Made by a program: the position numbers and the translations under genes. Positions 25,762 to 34,264 of a stretch of DNA of 41,820 nt are shown here, one piece after another. A model generated the notes under the pieces. That model did no database searches, was not told the origin of the DNA, and worked only from the letters and a program-made list of their open reading frames with translations. Source of the stretch: Colwellia sp. (GTDB lineage: Bacteria; Pseudomonadota; Gammaproteobacteria; Enterobacterales; Alteromonadaceae); the NCBI GenBank assembly GCA_013215655.1, contig JABSOX010000041.1, positions 5,992 through 47,811 on the forward strand. Direction: 5' to 3'. Position 1 is the stretch's first letter; each line of letters starts with the position of its first letter.

Positions 25762-26151
25762 TTATAATGCGGCGATTTTATTACTATGTTTATTGTGTAA
25801 CCAAATTAATGCCAGTTCACGGTCATTAAATATTTCTAGCTGCCACCGTATTTCTCTGGGTAAAGAGACAAGGTTTTTGGTAGATATTTCCGATATTTTT
25901 GTATAAACAATAACAGCCATAAAATTAATCTGAGTCAAAGTTGCTAAGTGAAGTTGTGCTTCAAAGGTATATGAATATGAATTTTTTTTGTTGATTAATA
26001 GTGAAAAAGGATGTGCCATTTTATCTAAAAGAAAAGTATGATATTCCTCTACCATTGATAAATTTATTTCAATACCATCATCGACAATCACTTCCGCAAT
26101 ATCATTTTTTAGTAGTATTATTTCACAGAATGAAAGTTTGTATTTATTCAT
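25762..26151 (-). CDS. Hypothetical protein, STAS/SpoIIAA-like fold
   Basis: The protein has 129 residues and no signal peptide or membrane helix. The pattern is a short N-terminal strand pair (EVIVDDGIEINLSMVEEY), a hydrophobic strand FSLLINKK, a middle helix, a second strand FMAVIVYT, and a C-terminal FNDRELALIWLHN. This is the layout of small STAS/SpoIIAA-like proteins often annotated in marine bacteria and Bacteroidetes, whose function is not known to me. A strong AAGGAGG lies about 13 bp before the ATG, further than usual. It faces aroG across a terminator and stands alone. Confidence 0.6.
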   Translation of the reverse strand: MNKYKLSFCEIILLKNDIAEVIVDDGIEINLSMVEEYHTFLLDKMAHPFSLLINKKNSYSYTFEAQLHLATLTQINFMAVIVYTKISEISTKNLVSLPREIRWQLEIFNDRELALIWLHNKHSNKIAAL

Positions 26152-26393
26152 TTTATTTATGTTTCCTCCTTGAAAAAAATATTGTTTTTATGATATCAAG
26201 TACAACAGTTGCGTCTAATTTATGCAACATAAACTGTTAAGAATAATACTTTTTGTAGTATGCATGTACATGATATGTTGCATTCAAGTTAACTGGGTGA
26301 TTATTAAATGAATAATAATTAATTTTATTACTTATTTTTGACCTAAGCCTCCAGTACACTAGGAATATTAAAGTCAATTATTAGGAGCCTGCC

Positions 26394-26744
26394 ATGGCTG
26401 AAGAAACTATTTTCTCTAAAATTATTCGTCAAGAAATACCAACACCTTTGTTGTATCAAGATGATTTGGTTACCGCTTTTCGAGATATATCTCCACAAGC
26501 TAATAGTCATATTTTAATTATTCCCAATAAGCTGATCCCGACGATTAACGATGTAGATGATGAAGATGAATTAACTCTTGGGCGTATGATCACTGTCGCT
26601 AAAAAATTAGCTAAAGAAGAGGGAATTGATAAAAATGGGTACCGATTGATTATGAATTGTAATCAACACGGTGGACAAGAGGTTTATCATATTCATATAC
26701 ACCTTGTTGGTGGTCAACCTTTAGGAAAAATGTTGTCCATTTGA
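26394..26744 (+). CDS. hinT: HIT-family purine nucleoside phosphoramidase
   Basis: A 116-residue HIT protein, close to E. coli HinT (119 residues) from the first residues ([16 protein letters not shown]) to the histidine triad [11 protein letters not shown]. It hydrolyses adenosine 5'-phosphoramidates and acyl-adenylates, including lysyl-AMP, in the cytoplasm. TTAGGAG precedes the ATG. It is monocistronic here, between the STAS-like gene and the thiamine operon. Compared with E. coli it stops a few residues after the triad (PLGKMLSI). Confidence 0.95.
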   Translation: MAEETIFSKIIRQEIPTPLLYQDDLVTAFRDISPQANSHILIIPNKLIPTINDVDDEDELTLGRMITVAKKLAKEEGIDKNGYRLIMNCNQHGGQEVYHIHIHLVGGQPLGKMLSI

Positions 26745-26819
26745 ACGATTAAAAATAGATTAATAAACTCTAATAATTTATCTGTACATTTATCTCAATA
26801 TTGCTAACATGCGCGTTAT

Positions 26820-26924
26820 ACCAAGGGGTGCCAAATAACTGTAGTTTTATAACTCAGTATTTTTGGCCGAGATGCATTGCAAACCCTTAGAACCTGAACC
26901 GGATAGTACCGGCGTAGGAATGGT
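26820..26924 (+). ncRNA. TPP (THI-element) riboswitch
   Basis: The conserved thiamine pyrophosphate aptamer is clear: ACCAAGGGGTGCC at the 5' end, GCCGAGATG (usual CUGAGA-type pyrimidine-sensor loop), AACCCTTAGAACCTGA, then CCGGATAGTACCGG and GCGTAGGAATGGT closing P1. It lies about 100 bp before a TonB receptor gene. A small hairpin TTTCAC-TT-GTGAAA (27000-27013) just before the start, where the ribosome site is weak, hints at translational control. The switch normally lowers expression when TPP is plentiful. Confidence 0.95.
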
Positions 26925-27026
26925 CACGCATTAGATAAGATATTTATTTCTTTTACAAACTTACTGCGTTCAACTTTCATATGCCGGATCCCATGACTGT
27001 TTCACTTGTGAAATAATGAGATCAAA

Positions 27027-29225
27027 ATGACCTTTAAAAAATCGTCTATAGCCCTTTCAATCGCTTTATGTTTATCTACTTTTTCGAGTTTTTCACAACA
27101 AACAAACCTTACTAATACTGGGGCGAATATTGAAGCTAACACTGAAGATGACATTGAACATATTGAAGTAAACTCAAGTTTTCGACAGCAATCATTGGCA
27201 AAAGCGCCCGCCAGCATTGTGGTGATCAGCGAACAGCAGATCAATGATCAAGGTATGCAACATTTTGAAGAACTACTTCAATCCGTTGCTAACTTTAACT
27301 TCTCTGGTGGTACTTCTCGTCCCAAATATCTTCAAATACGAGGTGTTGGTGAACGCTCTGAATACCGAGGAGCGCCAAATGCTTCTGTTGGTTTTATTGT
27401 TGATGACATTGATCTTTCTGGCTTAGGCATGGCAGCGAGTATGTATGACGTTGGTCAAGTTGAAGTATTACGAGGTCCTCAAGGAACAAGGTTTGGTGCA
27501 AATGCATTGGCTGGCCTTGTTTATGTTCAGTCAAATACAGTGAGTCAATCCCCTGAACATGGCTTTAGAACAACATTAGGTGACGATGATTTATTAAGTA
27601 TTGCTGGTTTTAGTTCAAATGCAATTAATGAAAAATTGAGCTATCGAATATCACTAGAACAACATCAACAAAATGGTTATCGAAAAAATAACTACCTTGG
27701 TAAAGATGATACGAATGGCATTGATGAATTGACCGGTAAAATTAAACTTCATTATTTTGCTAACGATGATTTGACCATTAACTTCACTTATTTGTTTGCT
27801 GATATAGATAATGGCTTTGATGCTTGGACATTAGATAACAACGGTTATAAAACCTTGACTGATAAGCCGGGCGTTGATAGTCAAAAATCTTTGGGTAGTT
27901 CACTTAAATTTTCTTATACCGGTTTAAATTTTGCTAATTTAGAAGCGATTACGAGTGTAACCAAAACCGATCATCACCATGCGTATGATGGTGATTGGGC
28001 AAATCCTGAATATTGGTCTAATAAACAGTGTACTGATTATTATGATGAAAACGGTAATGATGAGTTCGATGATAAAATTTCGTGTCAATATGAGTATTTA
28101 TGGTCTAAACAGGCAAATCGTGATGTTTGGTCGCAAGAGTTTCGTCTTGTTTCAAACGAATCATCACGCATCTTTAATCAAAGTACAGATTGGATTGCCG
28201 GTGTTTATGTTAGCGAACTTGATGAAGATAATGATTTAGACTCATCATACAATGGTTGGCCTGACGAGGTAGTAGATTCAAACTACACCGCTAATAATTA
28301 CGCCGTATTTACAGAGCTAGACAGTACCCTTTTTAATAACTACCAACTTTCTTTTGGTTTACGAGTAGAACGCAGGACGGTTGATTATTCTGACACGCTA
28401 GGTGATAAATTTTCACCATCAGAAAACATGTGGGGCGGGCATATTGCGCTCAGTAAATCACTTAACCATCAACATGCCGTATATGCACGTATAGCACGTG
28501 GTTATAAAGCAGGCGGTTTTAATATGGGCTTGCCTGTAAAGCTAGCCCAATTTAAAGAGTTTGATACAGAAACCCTCATCAATTATGAAGCAGGGATAAA
28601 GTCTAGTCTTTTTGATAATCATTTAGTGAGTCGTATTGCTTTGTTTTATATGGATAGACAAAACCAACAAGTGAACGCTTCACAGCAAAATCCAGATAAA
28701 CCTCAGCAATTTACTATTTATACTGCCAATGCGACCAGTTCAAGTAGCTATGGTGCAGAATTAGAGCTTTCTTGGGTGCTTAATGACCATACCTCTTTAT
28801 TTGCTACATCAGGTTATCTAAATGCAACCTATGATGATTATGCTTATTTTGATAAGTATGGTACTGAAATTGATATTTCAGGAAGAGCATTAGCACATGC
28901 GCCAAAGTTCACTTATAGTTTTGGCATTAATTATCGAAATGATGTTGGTGTTTTTGCCAATCTTAATGCCTCAGGAAAGAGTGGATTCTATTTTTCTGAT
29001 AGCCATGACGAGCAATCTGAACATTCAAGTCTTATTAACGCTAAGTTAGGTTATGAATTGTCGAATTGGTCTGTTTATATTTGGGCACGGAATTTGTCGG
29101 ATCAAAAAATAGCGACCCGAGGCTTTTACTTTGGTAATGAACCCGATCTTGATTGGGTCAATAAAAAATACCAACGTTTTGGTGCACCTCGACAAATAGG
29201 ACTTACAGTGGACTACCAGTTTTAA
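27027..29225 (+). CDS. TonB-dependent receptor for thiamine (riboswitch-controlled)
   Basis: A 732-residue receptor with signal peptide (about 1-23, ending SFS), TonB-box-like EHIEVNSSFR, plug domain with ASIVVISEQQI, YLQIRGVGERS and VEVLRGPQGTRFGAN, then a barrel ending in VDYQF. It follows a TPP riboswitch and precedes genes for thiamine binding, PnuC-type transport and a kinase. The same arrangement has been predicted for thiamine uptake in Alteromonadales by comparative genomics. The ligand is therefore probably thiamine or a phosphate/precursor of it. It starts at an ATG with only a weak GAG ribosome site. Confidence 0.88.
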   Translation: MTFKKSSIALSIALCLSTFSSFSQQTNLTNTGANIEANTEDDIEHIEVNSSFRQQSLAKAPASIVVISEQQINDQGMQHFEELLQSVANFNFSGGTSRPKYLQIRGVGERSEYRGAPNASVGFIVDDIDLSGLGMAASMYDVGQVEVLRGPQGTRFGANALAGLVYVQSNTVSQSPEHGFRTTLGDDDLLSIAGFSSNAINEKLSYRISLEQHQQNGYRKNNYLGKDDTNGIDELTGKIKLHYFANDDLTINFTYLFADIDNGFDAWTLDNNGYKTLTDKPGVDSQKSLGSSLKFSYTGLNFANLEAITSVTKTDHHHAYDGDWANPEYWSNKQCTDYYDENGNDEFDDKISCQYEYLWSKQANRDVWSQEFRLVSNESSRIFNQSTDWIAGVYVSELDEDNDLDSSYNGWPDEVVDSNYTANNYAVFTELDSTLFNNYQLSFGLRVERRTVDYSDTLGDKFSPSENMWGGHIALSKSLNHQHAVYARIARGYKAGGFNMGLPVKLAQFKEFDTETLINYEAGIKSSLFDNHLVSRIALFYMDRQNQQVNASQQNPDKPQQFTIYTANATSSSSYGAELELSWVLNDHTSLFATSGYLNATYDDYAYFDKYGTEIDISGRALAHAPKFTYSFGINYRNDVGVFANLNASGKSGFYFSDSHDEQSEHSSLINAKLGYELSNWSVYIWARNLSDQKIATRGFYFGNEPDLDWVNKKYQRFGAPRQIGLTVDYQF

Positions 29226-29265
29226 TCACTATTGACGTTATTACAAAATTATAATGAGAGATAAC

Positions 29266-29532
29266 ATGCAGATATCCATTGAAATTAGTCTTTACCCTTT
29301 GGCTGAAGAAAAGTTTAAAACCGAAATTTGGGCTTTTATCAAAAGACTACGTGCTGTTGATGGTTTAAATATAGTAACAAATGGCATGAGTACTCAGGTA
29401 TTTGGTGAGTATGATTTAGCAACTAAACATGTAATGGCTGAAATTAAGCATGTGCATCAAACGTTAAATGCAGCGGTATTTGTGTGTAAATTTATTGGCG
29501 GTGACCGCTCAATTGTTGAAGCAGAAAGCTAA
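29266..29532 (+). CDS. YkoF-like thiamine-binding family protein
   Basis: The protein has 88 residues from the ATG at 29266, which has GAGAGA before it; an ATG at 29254 has no ribosome site. The sequence runs MQISIEISLYPL ... GLNIVTNGMSTQVFGEYD ... VCKFIGGDRS. This matches the small ferredoxin-fold family of MTH1187/YkoF proteins, several of which bind thiamine or hydroxymethylpyrimidine. It has no signal peptide and is cytoplasmic. Its stop codon overlaps the start of the pnuC-type gene by 1 bp. It probably chaperones or senses incoming thiamine; the exact role is unknown. Confidence 0.75.
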   Translation: MQISIEISLYPLAEEKFKTEIWAFIKRLRAVDGLNIVTNGMSTQVFGEYDLATKHVMAEIKHVHQTLNAAVFVCKFIGGDRSIVEAES

Positions 29533-30173
29533 TGGAAAATAGTATTATTAATGAGACTTATGCTTATTTTGGTTCACTACCATTATTAGAATTAGTTGCC
29601 GTAATCAGCGCACTTATTTATGTGGTGTTAGCCGCAAAAAGAAATATTTGGTGCTGGCCTGCGGCTTTGCTCAGTACTATTATTTATACGGTCATTTTTT
29701 ATGATGTTTATTTGTGGATGGATAGCGCATTACAAATTTATTATATGGTTATGGCTTTTTACGGTTGGTATTGTTGGCGTAATGCAAACATTAAGCATAA
29801 TGATTCATTTCAACAGCAAGGTTTGACCGTTACCATTAAAAAATGGCAAGGCTCTACTCATCTTAAAGCGATTGTATTTTTAAGTATACTTTCGATTGTT
29901 GTGGGTAAATTAATGGCAACATATACACCAACACACTTCCCTTATTTTGATGCTGCAACAACGGTATTTGCAGTATTTGCAACCTATTTGGTGACACAAA
30001 AAGTATTAGAGAATTGGATCTATTGGATAATTATTGACTTTGTCTCTATCTATTTATATGTTCAAAAAGAATTAACACCAACAGCAGTACTGTTTGGTTT
30101 ATACGTTGGACTTGCTGCTTATGGATATTTACAGTGGCGCAAAGAATATAGGTTACAGCCTATTAATAACTAG
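29532..30173 (+). CDS. pnuT: PnuC-family thiamine transporter (PnuT)
   Basis: A 213-residue inner-membrane protein with about seven hydrophobic segments and PnuC family landmarks: KRNIWCWPAALLST, YQ-like LQIYYMVMAFYGWYCW, and the C-terminal NWIYWIIIDFVSIYLYV with WRK near the end. PnuC proteins are facilitators whose substrates are trapped by phosphorylation. Under a TPP riboswitch this subgroup is called PnuT and carries thiamine. It overlaps the previous gene by 1 bp (TAATG) and is followed 25 bp later by a kinase gene, which fits trapping. Confidence 0.88.
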   Translation: MENSIINETYAYFGSLPLLELVAVISALIYVVLAAKRNIWCWPAALLSTIIYTVIFYDVYLWMDSALQIYYMVMAFYGWYCWRNANIKHNDSFQQQGLTVTIKKWQGSTHLKAIVFLSILSIVVGKLMATYTPTHFPYFDAATTVFAVFATYLVTQKVLENWIYWIIIDFVSIYLYVQKELTPTAVLFGLYVGLAAYGYLQWRKEYRLQPINN

Positions 30174-30198
30174 AACCTTTTGCAAAACTGAAGTCTTG

Positions 30199-31059
30199 AT
30201 GAAAAATGTTAAAGAAATCATTGAACAATTAACGTTATTATCCTTTTTTGATAATGACAATATTATCGATGTAAATAAAATAGCAGAGGGTGCGAGCCAT
30301 CACTGCTTTAAAGTTGTAACAGCAAGTGCTACTTACTTTGCCAAATACTTTGAAACTGACCGAATCACTCAAAAAGTTGAGTTTGAGATGACAATAATGG
30401 CGGCGAAGTCAATGTTGGCACCACCGCTTTTGTTTCACTCCAATCATTGGTTTATTTCTGACTTTATCGACGCAGCTCAATTAATAAACGATCATACGAT
30501 AAATGAAAGAGTGATCATAACGGCTGAATTAATAAACAAGTGCCACAAACTATCGTTAAAACTCCCAACTTTAGACTTGCATGCGGTATTAATTAGTCTT
30601 GCTACAGACAAAGCATTATCGCACGAACAATCTAAAGCTATTAGTAGCATCATTACAAAACTACCGGTAATGAAAGTAGGGCAGGTACTTGTTGTTTGTC
30701 ATGGTGATGTTAACTTCTCAAATATAATTTTTACAGAGCCTAGTTATCTGATTGATTTTGAATGTGCATGTCTGGCTGAACCGGAATATGACTTAGCAAT
30801 GATGTCAGCTATTAACCTACTTAATAAAACTCAACGGTCAGTATTATTCTCAACATATCAAAAGGACAGTTTAATAACGTTATCTCATGCTAAGTTAGCG
30901 TCATATTTACCCTATTGTTATTTAATAAACGGTTTATGGTATTTGCTTAAATTTAACGTTGAACAGCAAAGTAACTTATTTGTACTTTCACAAAAACAGT
31001 TTGCAGCATTTGATGATTTAATGGGGCTTAATAGCAAACTTGTCACTGAAATGAGATAA
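30199..31059 (+). CDS. Kinase of the ThiK/aminoglycoside phosphotransferase fold, probable thiamine kinase
   Basis: The protein has 286 residues from the ATG at 30199; the frame is open further upstream but would overlap pnuT. Kinase-like motifs are visible: a glycine-containing N-terminal loop (AEGASHHCFKV), the Brenner motif CHGDVNFSNIIF (catalytic Asp and Asn), and the metal Asp in LIDFECACLAEPEYDLA. This is the choline kinase/APH superfamily, which includes E. coli thiamine kinase ThiK. As the last gene of a riboswitch-controlled thiamine uptake operon it probably phosphorylates imported thiamine (inference). The ribosome site is weak, so coupling to pnuT is likely. Confidence 0.75.
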   Translation: MKNVKEIIEQLTLLSFFDNDNIIDVNKIAEGASHHCFKVVTASATYFAKYFETDRITQKVEFEMTIMAAKSMLAPPLLFHSNHWFISDFIDAAQLINDHTINERVIITAELINKCHKLSLKLPTLDLHAVLISLATDKALSHEQSKAISSIITKLPVMKVGQVLVVCHGDVNFSNIIFTEPSYLIDFECACLAEPEYDLAMMSAINLLNKTQRSVLFSTYQKDSLITLSHAKLASYLPYCYLINGLWYLLKFNVEQQSNLFVLSQKQFAAFDDLMGLNSKLVTEMR

Positions 31060-31163
31060 AACGCCAAAATGTTAAGTTTAACGGTAGTGCGTAAAGTATA
31101 AAGCTATCGCATAATTAACATAACAGTTATAAGCGGTTGTGCCGTATGAATTGGAAAGACCGT

Positions 31164-32237
31164 ATGAAATGGAAAGAATTACTCGAAAATAGAAATCGCC
31201 TTTTTTGGCTTGTACATAGTGCAGGCTGGTTTGGTTTCGCTTTGGTGCATTATCTTGGTTCGTTGTTACATGACTTACGAGATTTGTTTGTTGTTATCAT
31301 ATTTTTAAATGCATACGCGGGTTGGATTTTAACCGTTCCATTACGCTACATCTATCGTAAAGTATGGAACTATCCGCCAGTAAAAATTGCTTTAGTCGTT
31401 ATTATTTCATCATATTTAACGGGGGTAGTGTGGCAGGTATTTAAGAATATTAATTATTGGGAAATATATAAACACGGTTACCGCCCTGATTTTTGGTTGC
31501 TTTATACGAAGTCTAGCGTGTGGTCTTTTTATATGATTTTGTGTTGGAGCTGTTTGTATTTTGGTGCCAAGTACTATCAAATGCTTCAAAAAGAAAAGCA
31601 AAATGTATTAAAGGCTAACGCTGTGGCTCATCAAGCTCAATTAAAAATGTTGCGTTATCAATTAAATCCACATTTCCTTTTTAATACCCTTAATGCCATT
31701 TCAACATTAATATTAATTGAAGAAAATAAAACCGCCAATGGTATGGTGACCAAGTTAAGTGAGTTTTTACGATATTCCCTTGATAAAGATCCGATGAAAA
31801 AGGTTAGTCTAGATAGTGAGATTCAAACTTTAAGACTGTATCTTGATATCGAAAAAGTACGTTTTGAAGAACGTTTACAAGTTGAAGTGAATATTAGTGA
31901 TGATTGCCAACAGGCACTTGTGCCAAGTATGATTTTACAACCTCTGGCGGAAAATGCGATAAAACATGCGGTTGCTGTTCAAGAAGATGGTGGTACCATA
32001 ACCATATCAGTGAGTCGTTTTGGTAATGATCTATTACTTGAGGTTGCCGATGATGGCCCAGGCGCTGAAATCATCAATGGAAATTTACATCGTGAAAATG
32101 GCGTGGGTCTAGCCAATACTCGTGAACGACTTTATGCATTATACCAAGAAGATTATTCTTTAGTTGTTTCTAGTAATACCCCAAAAGGTGTTAAAATTAA
32201 TATAAGAATGCCTTATGAAATAGGAACTTCCACATGA
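31164..32237 (+). CDS. LytS-family sensor histidine kinase
   Basis: The protein has 357 residues from the ATG at 31164, preceded by GGAAAG 5 bp upstream; an ATG at 31146 in the same frame is an alternative. Four membrane helices occupy about the first 140 residues. A His-kinase domain of the LytS/YehU type follows, with the phosphoacceptor His in QLNPHFLFNTLNAIS. The ATPase domain shows the N-box LAENAIKHAV and the DDGPGAE and NGVGLANTRERL motifs. It phosphorylates the LytTR regulator encoded immediately downstream (ATGA overlap). No sensory domain outside the membrane helices is seen, so the signal is unknown. Confidence 0.88.
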   Translation: MKWKELLENRNRLFWLVHSAGWFGFALVHYLGSLLHDLRDLFVVIIFLNAYAGWILTVPLRYIYRKVWNYPPVKIALVVIISSYLTGVVWQVFKNINYWEIYKHGYRPDFWLLYTKSSVWSFYMILCWSCLYFGAKYYQMLQKEKQNVLKANAVAHQAQLKMLRYQLNPHFLFNTLNAISTLILIEENKTANGMVTKLSEFLRYSLDKDPMKKVSLDSEIQTLRLYLDIEKVRFEERLQVEVNISDDCQQALVPSMILQPLAENAIKHAVAVQEDGGTITISVSRFGNDLLLEVADDGPGAEIINGNLHRENGVGLANTRERLYALYQEDYSLVVSSNTPKGVKINIRMPYEIGTST

Positions 32238-33058
32238 GTAATGTGCTTTCAACCATCATTGTTGATGATGAGCCACTGGCGCGAAAAGGGCTGGTGGTTA
32301 GATTAGCAGCGCATAAAGACGTAAATATCGTTACTGAATGTAGTAATGGTCGAGAAGCAGTAGAAGCAATACGTGCCTATAAACCAGACTTGATGTTTTT
32401 AGACATTCAAATGCCAGGCTTAAATGGTTTTGAAGTTATCGAAGAAATTTTAAAACAAGGTTTAACAATGCCAATTGTGATCTTTGTTACTGCTTTTGAT
32501 CAATATGCGTTAAAAGCTTTTGAAGTACACGCTCAAGATTATTTATTAAAACCTGCGGACGAAGAGCGACTAGGACAGACGATGGATAAAATTCGTCAAT
32601 CACTAAAAAGTGAAGAGAATGCTTTGCATAAATCTAAACTTGTCCGTTTAGTAAGTGATGTTACGGGTAATGATTGTCAGCAAATATTAAATGAGCTCGC
32701 TAATAACGAGCCTGTTACTATTTCAAGTTACTCAGATATCCTTGCTATTAAAGACGCAGGAGAAGTGAGTAGGGTACCAGTAAAAGATATTTTATGGGTA
32801 GATGCTGCAGGTGATTACATGTGTGTGCATACTAGTAAAAACACCCATATTCTTCGTAAAACAATGAAACAGTTAGAAGAAACATTAGATCCACGTATTT
32901 TTATTCGTAGCCATAGATCAACCATTGTTAATAAAAATTACATAGACAAATTTTGTAGCCAACTTAATGGTGAATATTTTTTAGTGATGACCAATGGTAA
33001 AGAGCTAAAAGTTAGCCGTAGCTATAAAGATAAAGTAAAAAAAATCGTTAATCTTTAA
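32234..33058 (+). CDS. LytTR-family response regulator
   Basis: A 274-residue regulator. The receiver domain (about 5-120) has acidic residues in IIVDDEPLA, the phosphorylation Asp in LMFLDIQMPG, a Thr in FVTAFD and Lys in LLKPA. A linker follows, then a C-terminal LytTR DNA-binding domain (about 170-272) with VDAAGDYMCVHT, FIRSHRSTIVN and a final VSRSYKDKVKKI. Its start overlaps the kinase stop by 4 bp. Such regulators bind paired direct repeats at their target promoters, none of which I could identify here. Confidence 0.92.
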   Translation: MSNVLSTIIVDDEPLARKGLVVRLAAHKDVNIVTECSNGREAVEAIRAYKPDLMFLDIQMPGLNGFEVIEEILKQGLTMPIVIFVTAFDQYALKAFEVHAQDYLLKPADEERLGQTMDKIRQSLKSEENALHKSKLVRLVSDVTGNDCQQILNELANNEPVTISSYSDILAIKDAGEVSRVPVKDILWVDAAGDYMCVHTSKNTHILRKTMKQLEETLDPRIFIRSHRSTIVNKNYIDKFCSQLNGEYFLVMTNGKELKVSRSYKDKVKKIVNL

Positions 33059-33105
33059 TCATGTACCTTAAAGAGATAGTTAGCTTGCCAATTTCATACG
33101 CTTGA

Positions 33106-34119
33106 TTAACATTGTGTTTGTGCGGTAAGCGCAAGGATGTTTTCTTGTGCAGCAACTAAACTCTGACTTACTTGTTTTTTATGTTTTATTGCGTCGGTTA
33201 GTGGCACAAAAACGATGGCATTATTTTGTTCCCCGATCATCACATTTGATTTGTCAGCAATGATAGCTTGAACTGCAGCTACACCCATTTTGGTTGCTAA
33301 TATACGATCTTTAGCAACTGGAGAGCCGCCTCGTTGTATGTAACCTAAAATACAAGGAGTGCAGTCTATTCCTGCTTCATTTTTTAACTGCTTAGCAAAT
33401 TCGGTTACACCACCTGTCCATAAATTTTCGGCGATGACAATAAGGTAGCTGCCATGTCGATCTTTTTGTGCCTGTTTAATTTCTTTTGCACATTCTTTTA
33501 ACGTTTTAGCTTCATTAGTTGAATCAACGTTCTCAAAAGACAATACTTTTTCTGCGGCGCAAGCTATACCAACGTTAAAGGTAATATGTCCACTGTGTTG
33601 CCCCATTAATTCCACCACAAATATCCGTTCAAAGGCATCGGCGGTATCACGAATTTTATCAATGGCATCAATAGCGGTGTTTATTGCCGTAGAAAATCCG
33701 ATAGTCAAATCAGTACCATCAACATCATTATCAATAGTTCCCGGAATACCAATAACCTGTCCTTGCCAATGTTTGCTTAGTTGGATCAAACCATTAAACG
33801 AACCATCTCCACCAATAACAACTAAGGCATAAACTTTATTCTTCATTAAGGTTTGTGCGGCCTGTTTAATGCCAATTTCTTTAAGTAACTCAGGACAACG
33901 AGCACTTTTTAAAATGGTGCCACCGCGATGAATAATGCCATCAACATCATGTAGTGATAATTTATTTGAATGATCATTGATTAGCCCGTTATAACCTGAA
34001 TAGAACCCTAAAATTTCAATGTCATAGCGATGGGCGGATAATACAACGGCACGAATAGCAGCATTCATACCTGGTGCATCACCACCACTGGTTAATAAGC
34101 CGATACGTTTAATCGTCAT
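33106..34119 (-). CDS. pfkA: 6-phosphofructokinase
   Basis: A 337-residue PFK of the PfkA family: LTSGGDAPGMNAAIR at the N-terminus, the ATP-type loop GGDGS (not the PPi-type GGDDT), catalytic PGTIDND, and the sugar-site LGYIQRGGSPVAKDR. One oddity is MGQHSG where most members have MGRxxG; that Arg contacts substrate in E. coli PfkA. It is about 17 residues longer than the E. coli enzyme. It phosphorylates fructose-6-phosphate in glycolysis. It lies downstream of pykA on the same strand with a terminator between, so it has its own transcript. Upstream of its start lies an inverted repeat GGTTATT/AATAACC (34154-34182) of unknown role. Confidence 0.88.
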   Translation of the reverse strand: MTIKRIGLLTSGGDAPGMNAAIRAVVLSAHRYDIEILGFYSGYNGLINDHSNKLSLHDVDGIIHRGGTILKSARCPELLKEIGIKQAAQTLMKNKVYALVVIGGDGSFNGLIQLSKHWQGQVIGIPGTIDNDVDGTDLTIGFSTAINTAIDAIDKIRDTADAFERIFVVELMGQHSGHITFNVGIACAAEKVLSFENVDSTNEAKTLKECAKEIKQAQKDRHGSYLIVIAENLWTGGVTEFAKQLKNEAGIDCTPCILGYIQRGGSPVAKDRILATKMGVAAVQAIIADKSNVMIGEQNNAIVFVPLTDAIKHKKQVSQSLVAAQENILALTAQTQC

Positions 34120-34212
34120 AAAATGCTCCGTGTAGTCCTTATTTATTGGAATTGGTTATTTCATTACTGAATAATAATAACCTTCTTAGGAAATTAATTG
34201 CTGATAAAGATC

Positions 34213-34241
34213 AAAAAAGGTAGCCGTTAAGCTACCTTTTG
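34213..34241 (-). terminator. Terminator after pykA
   Basis: On the minus strand AAAAGGTAGC pairs with GCTACCTTTT around a 6-nt loop, followed by further T residues. It starts 24 bp after the pykA stop. Confidence 0.88.
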
Positions 34242-34264
34242 AATTTATGAAAATTGTATTTATA

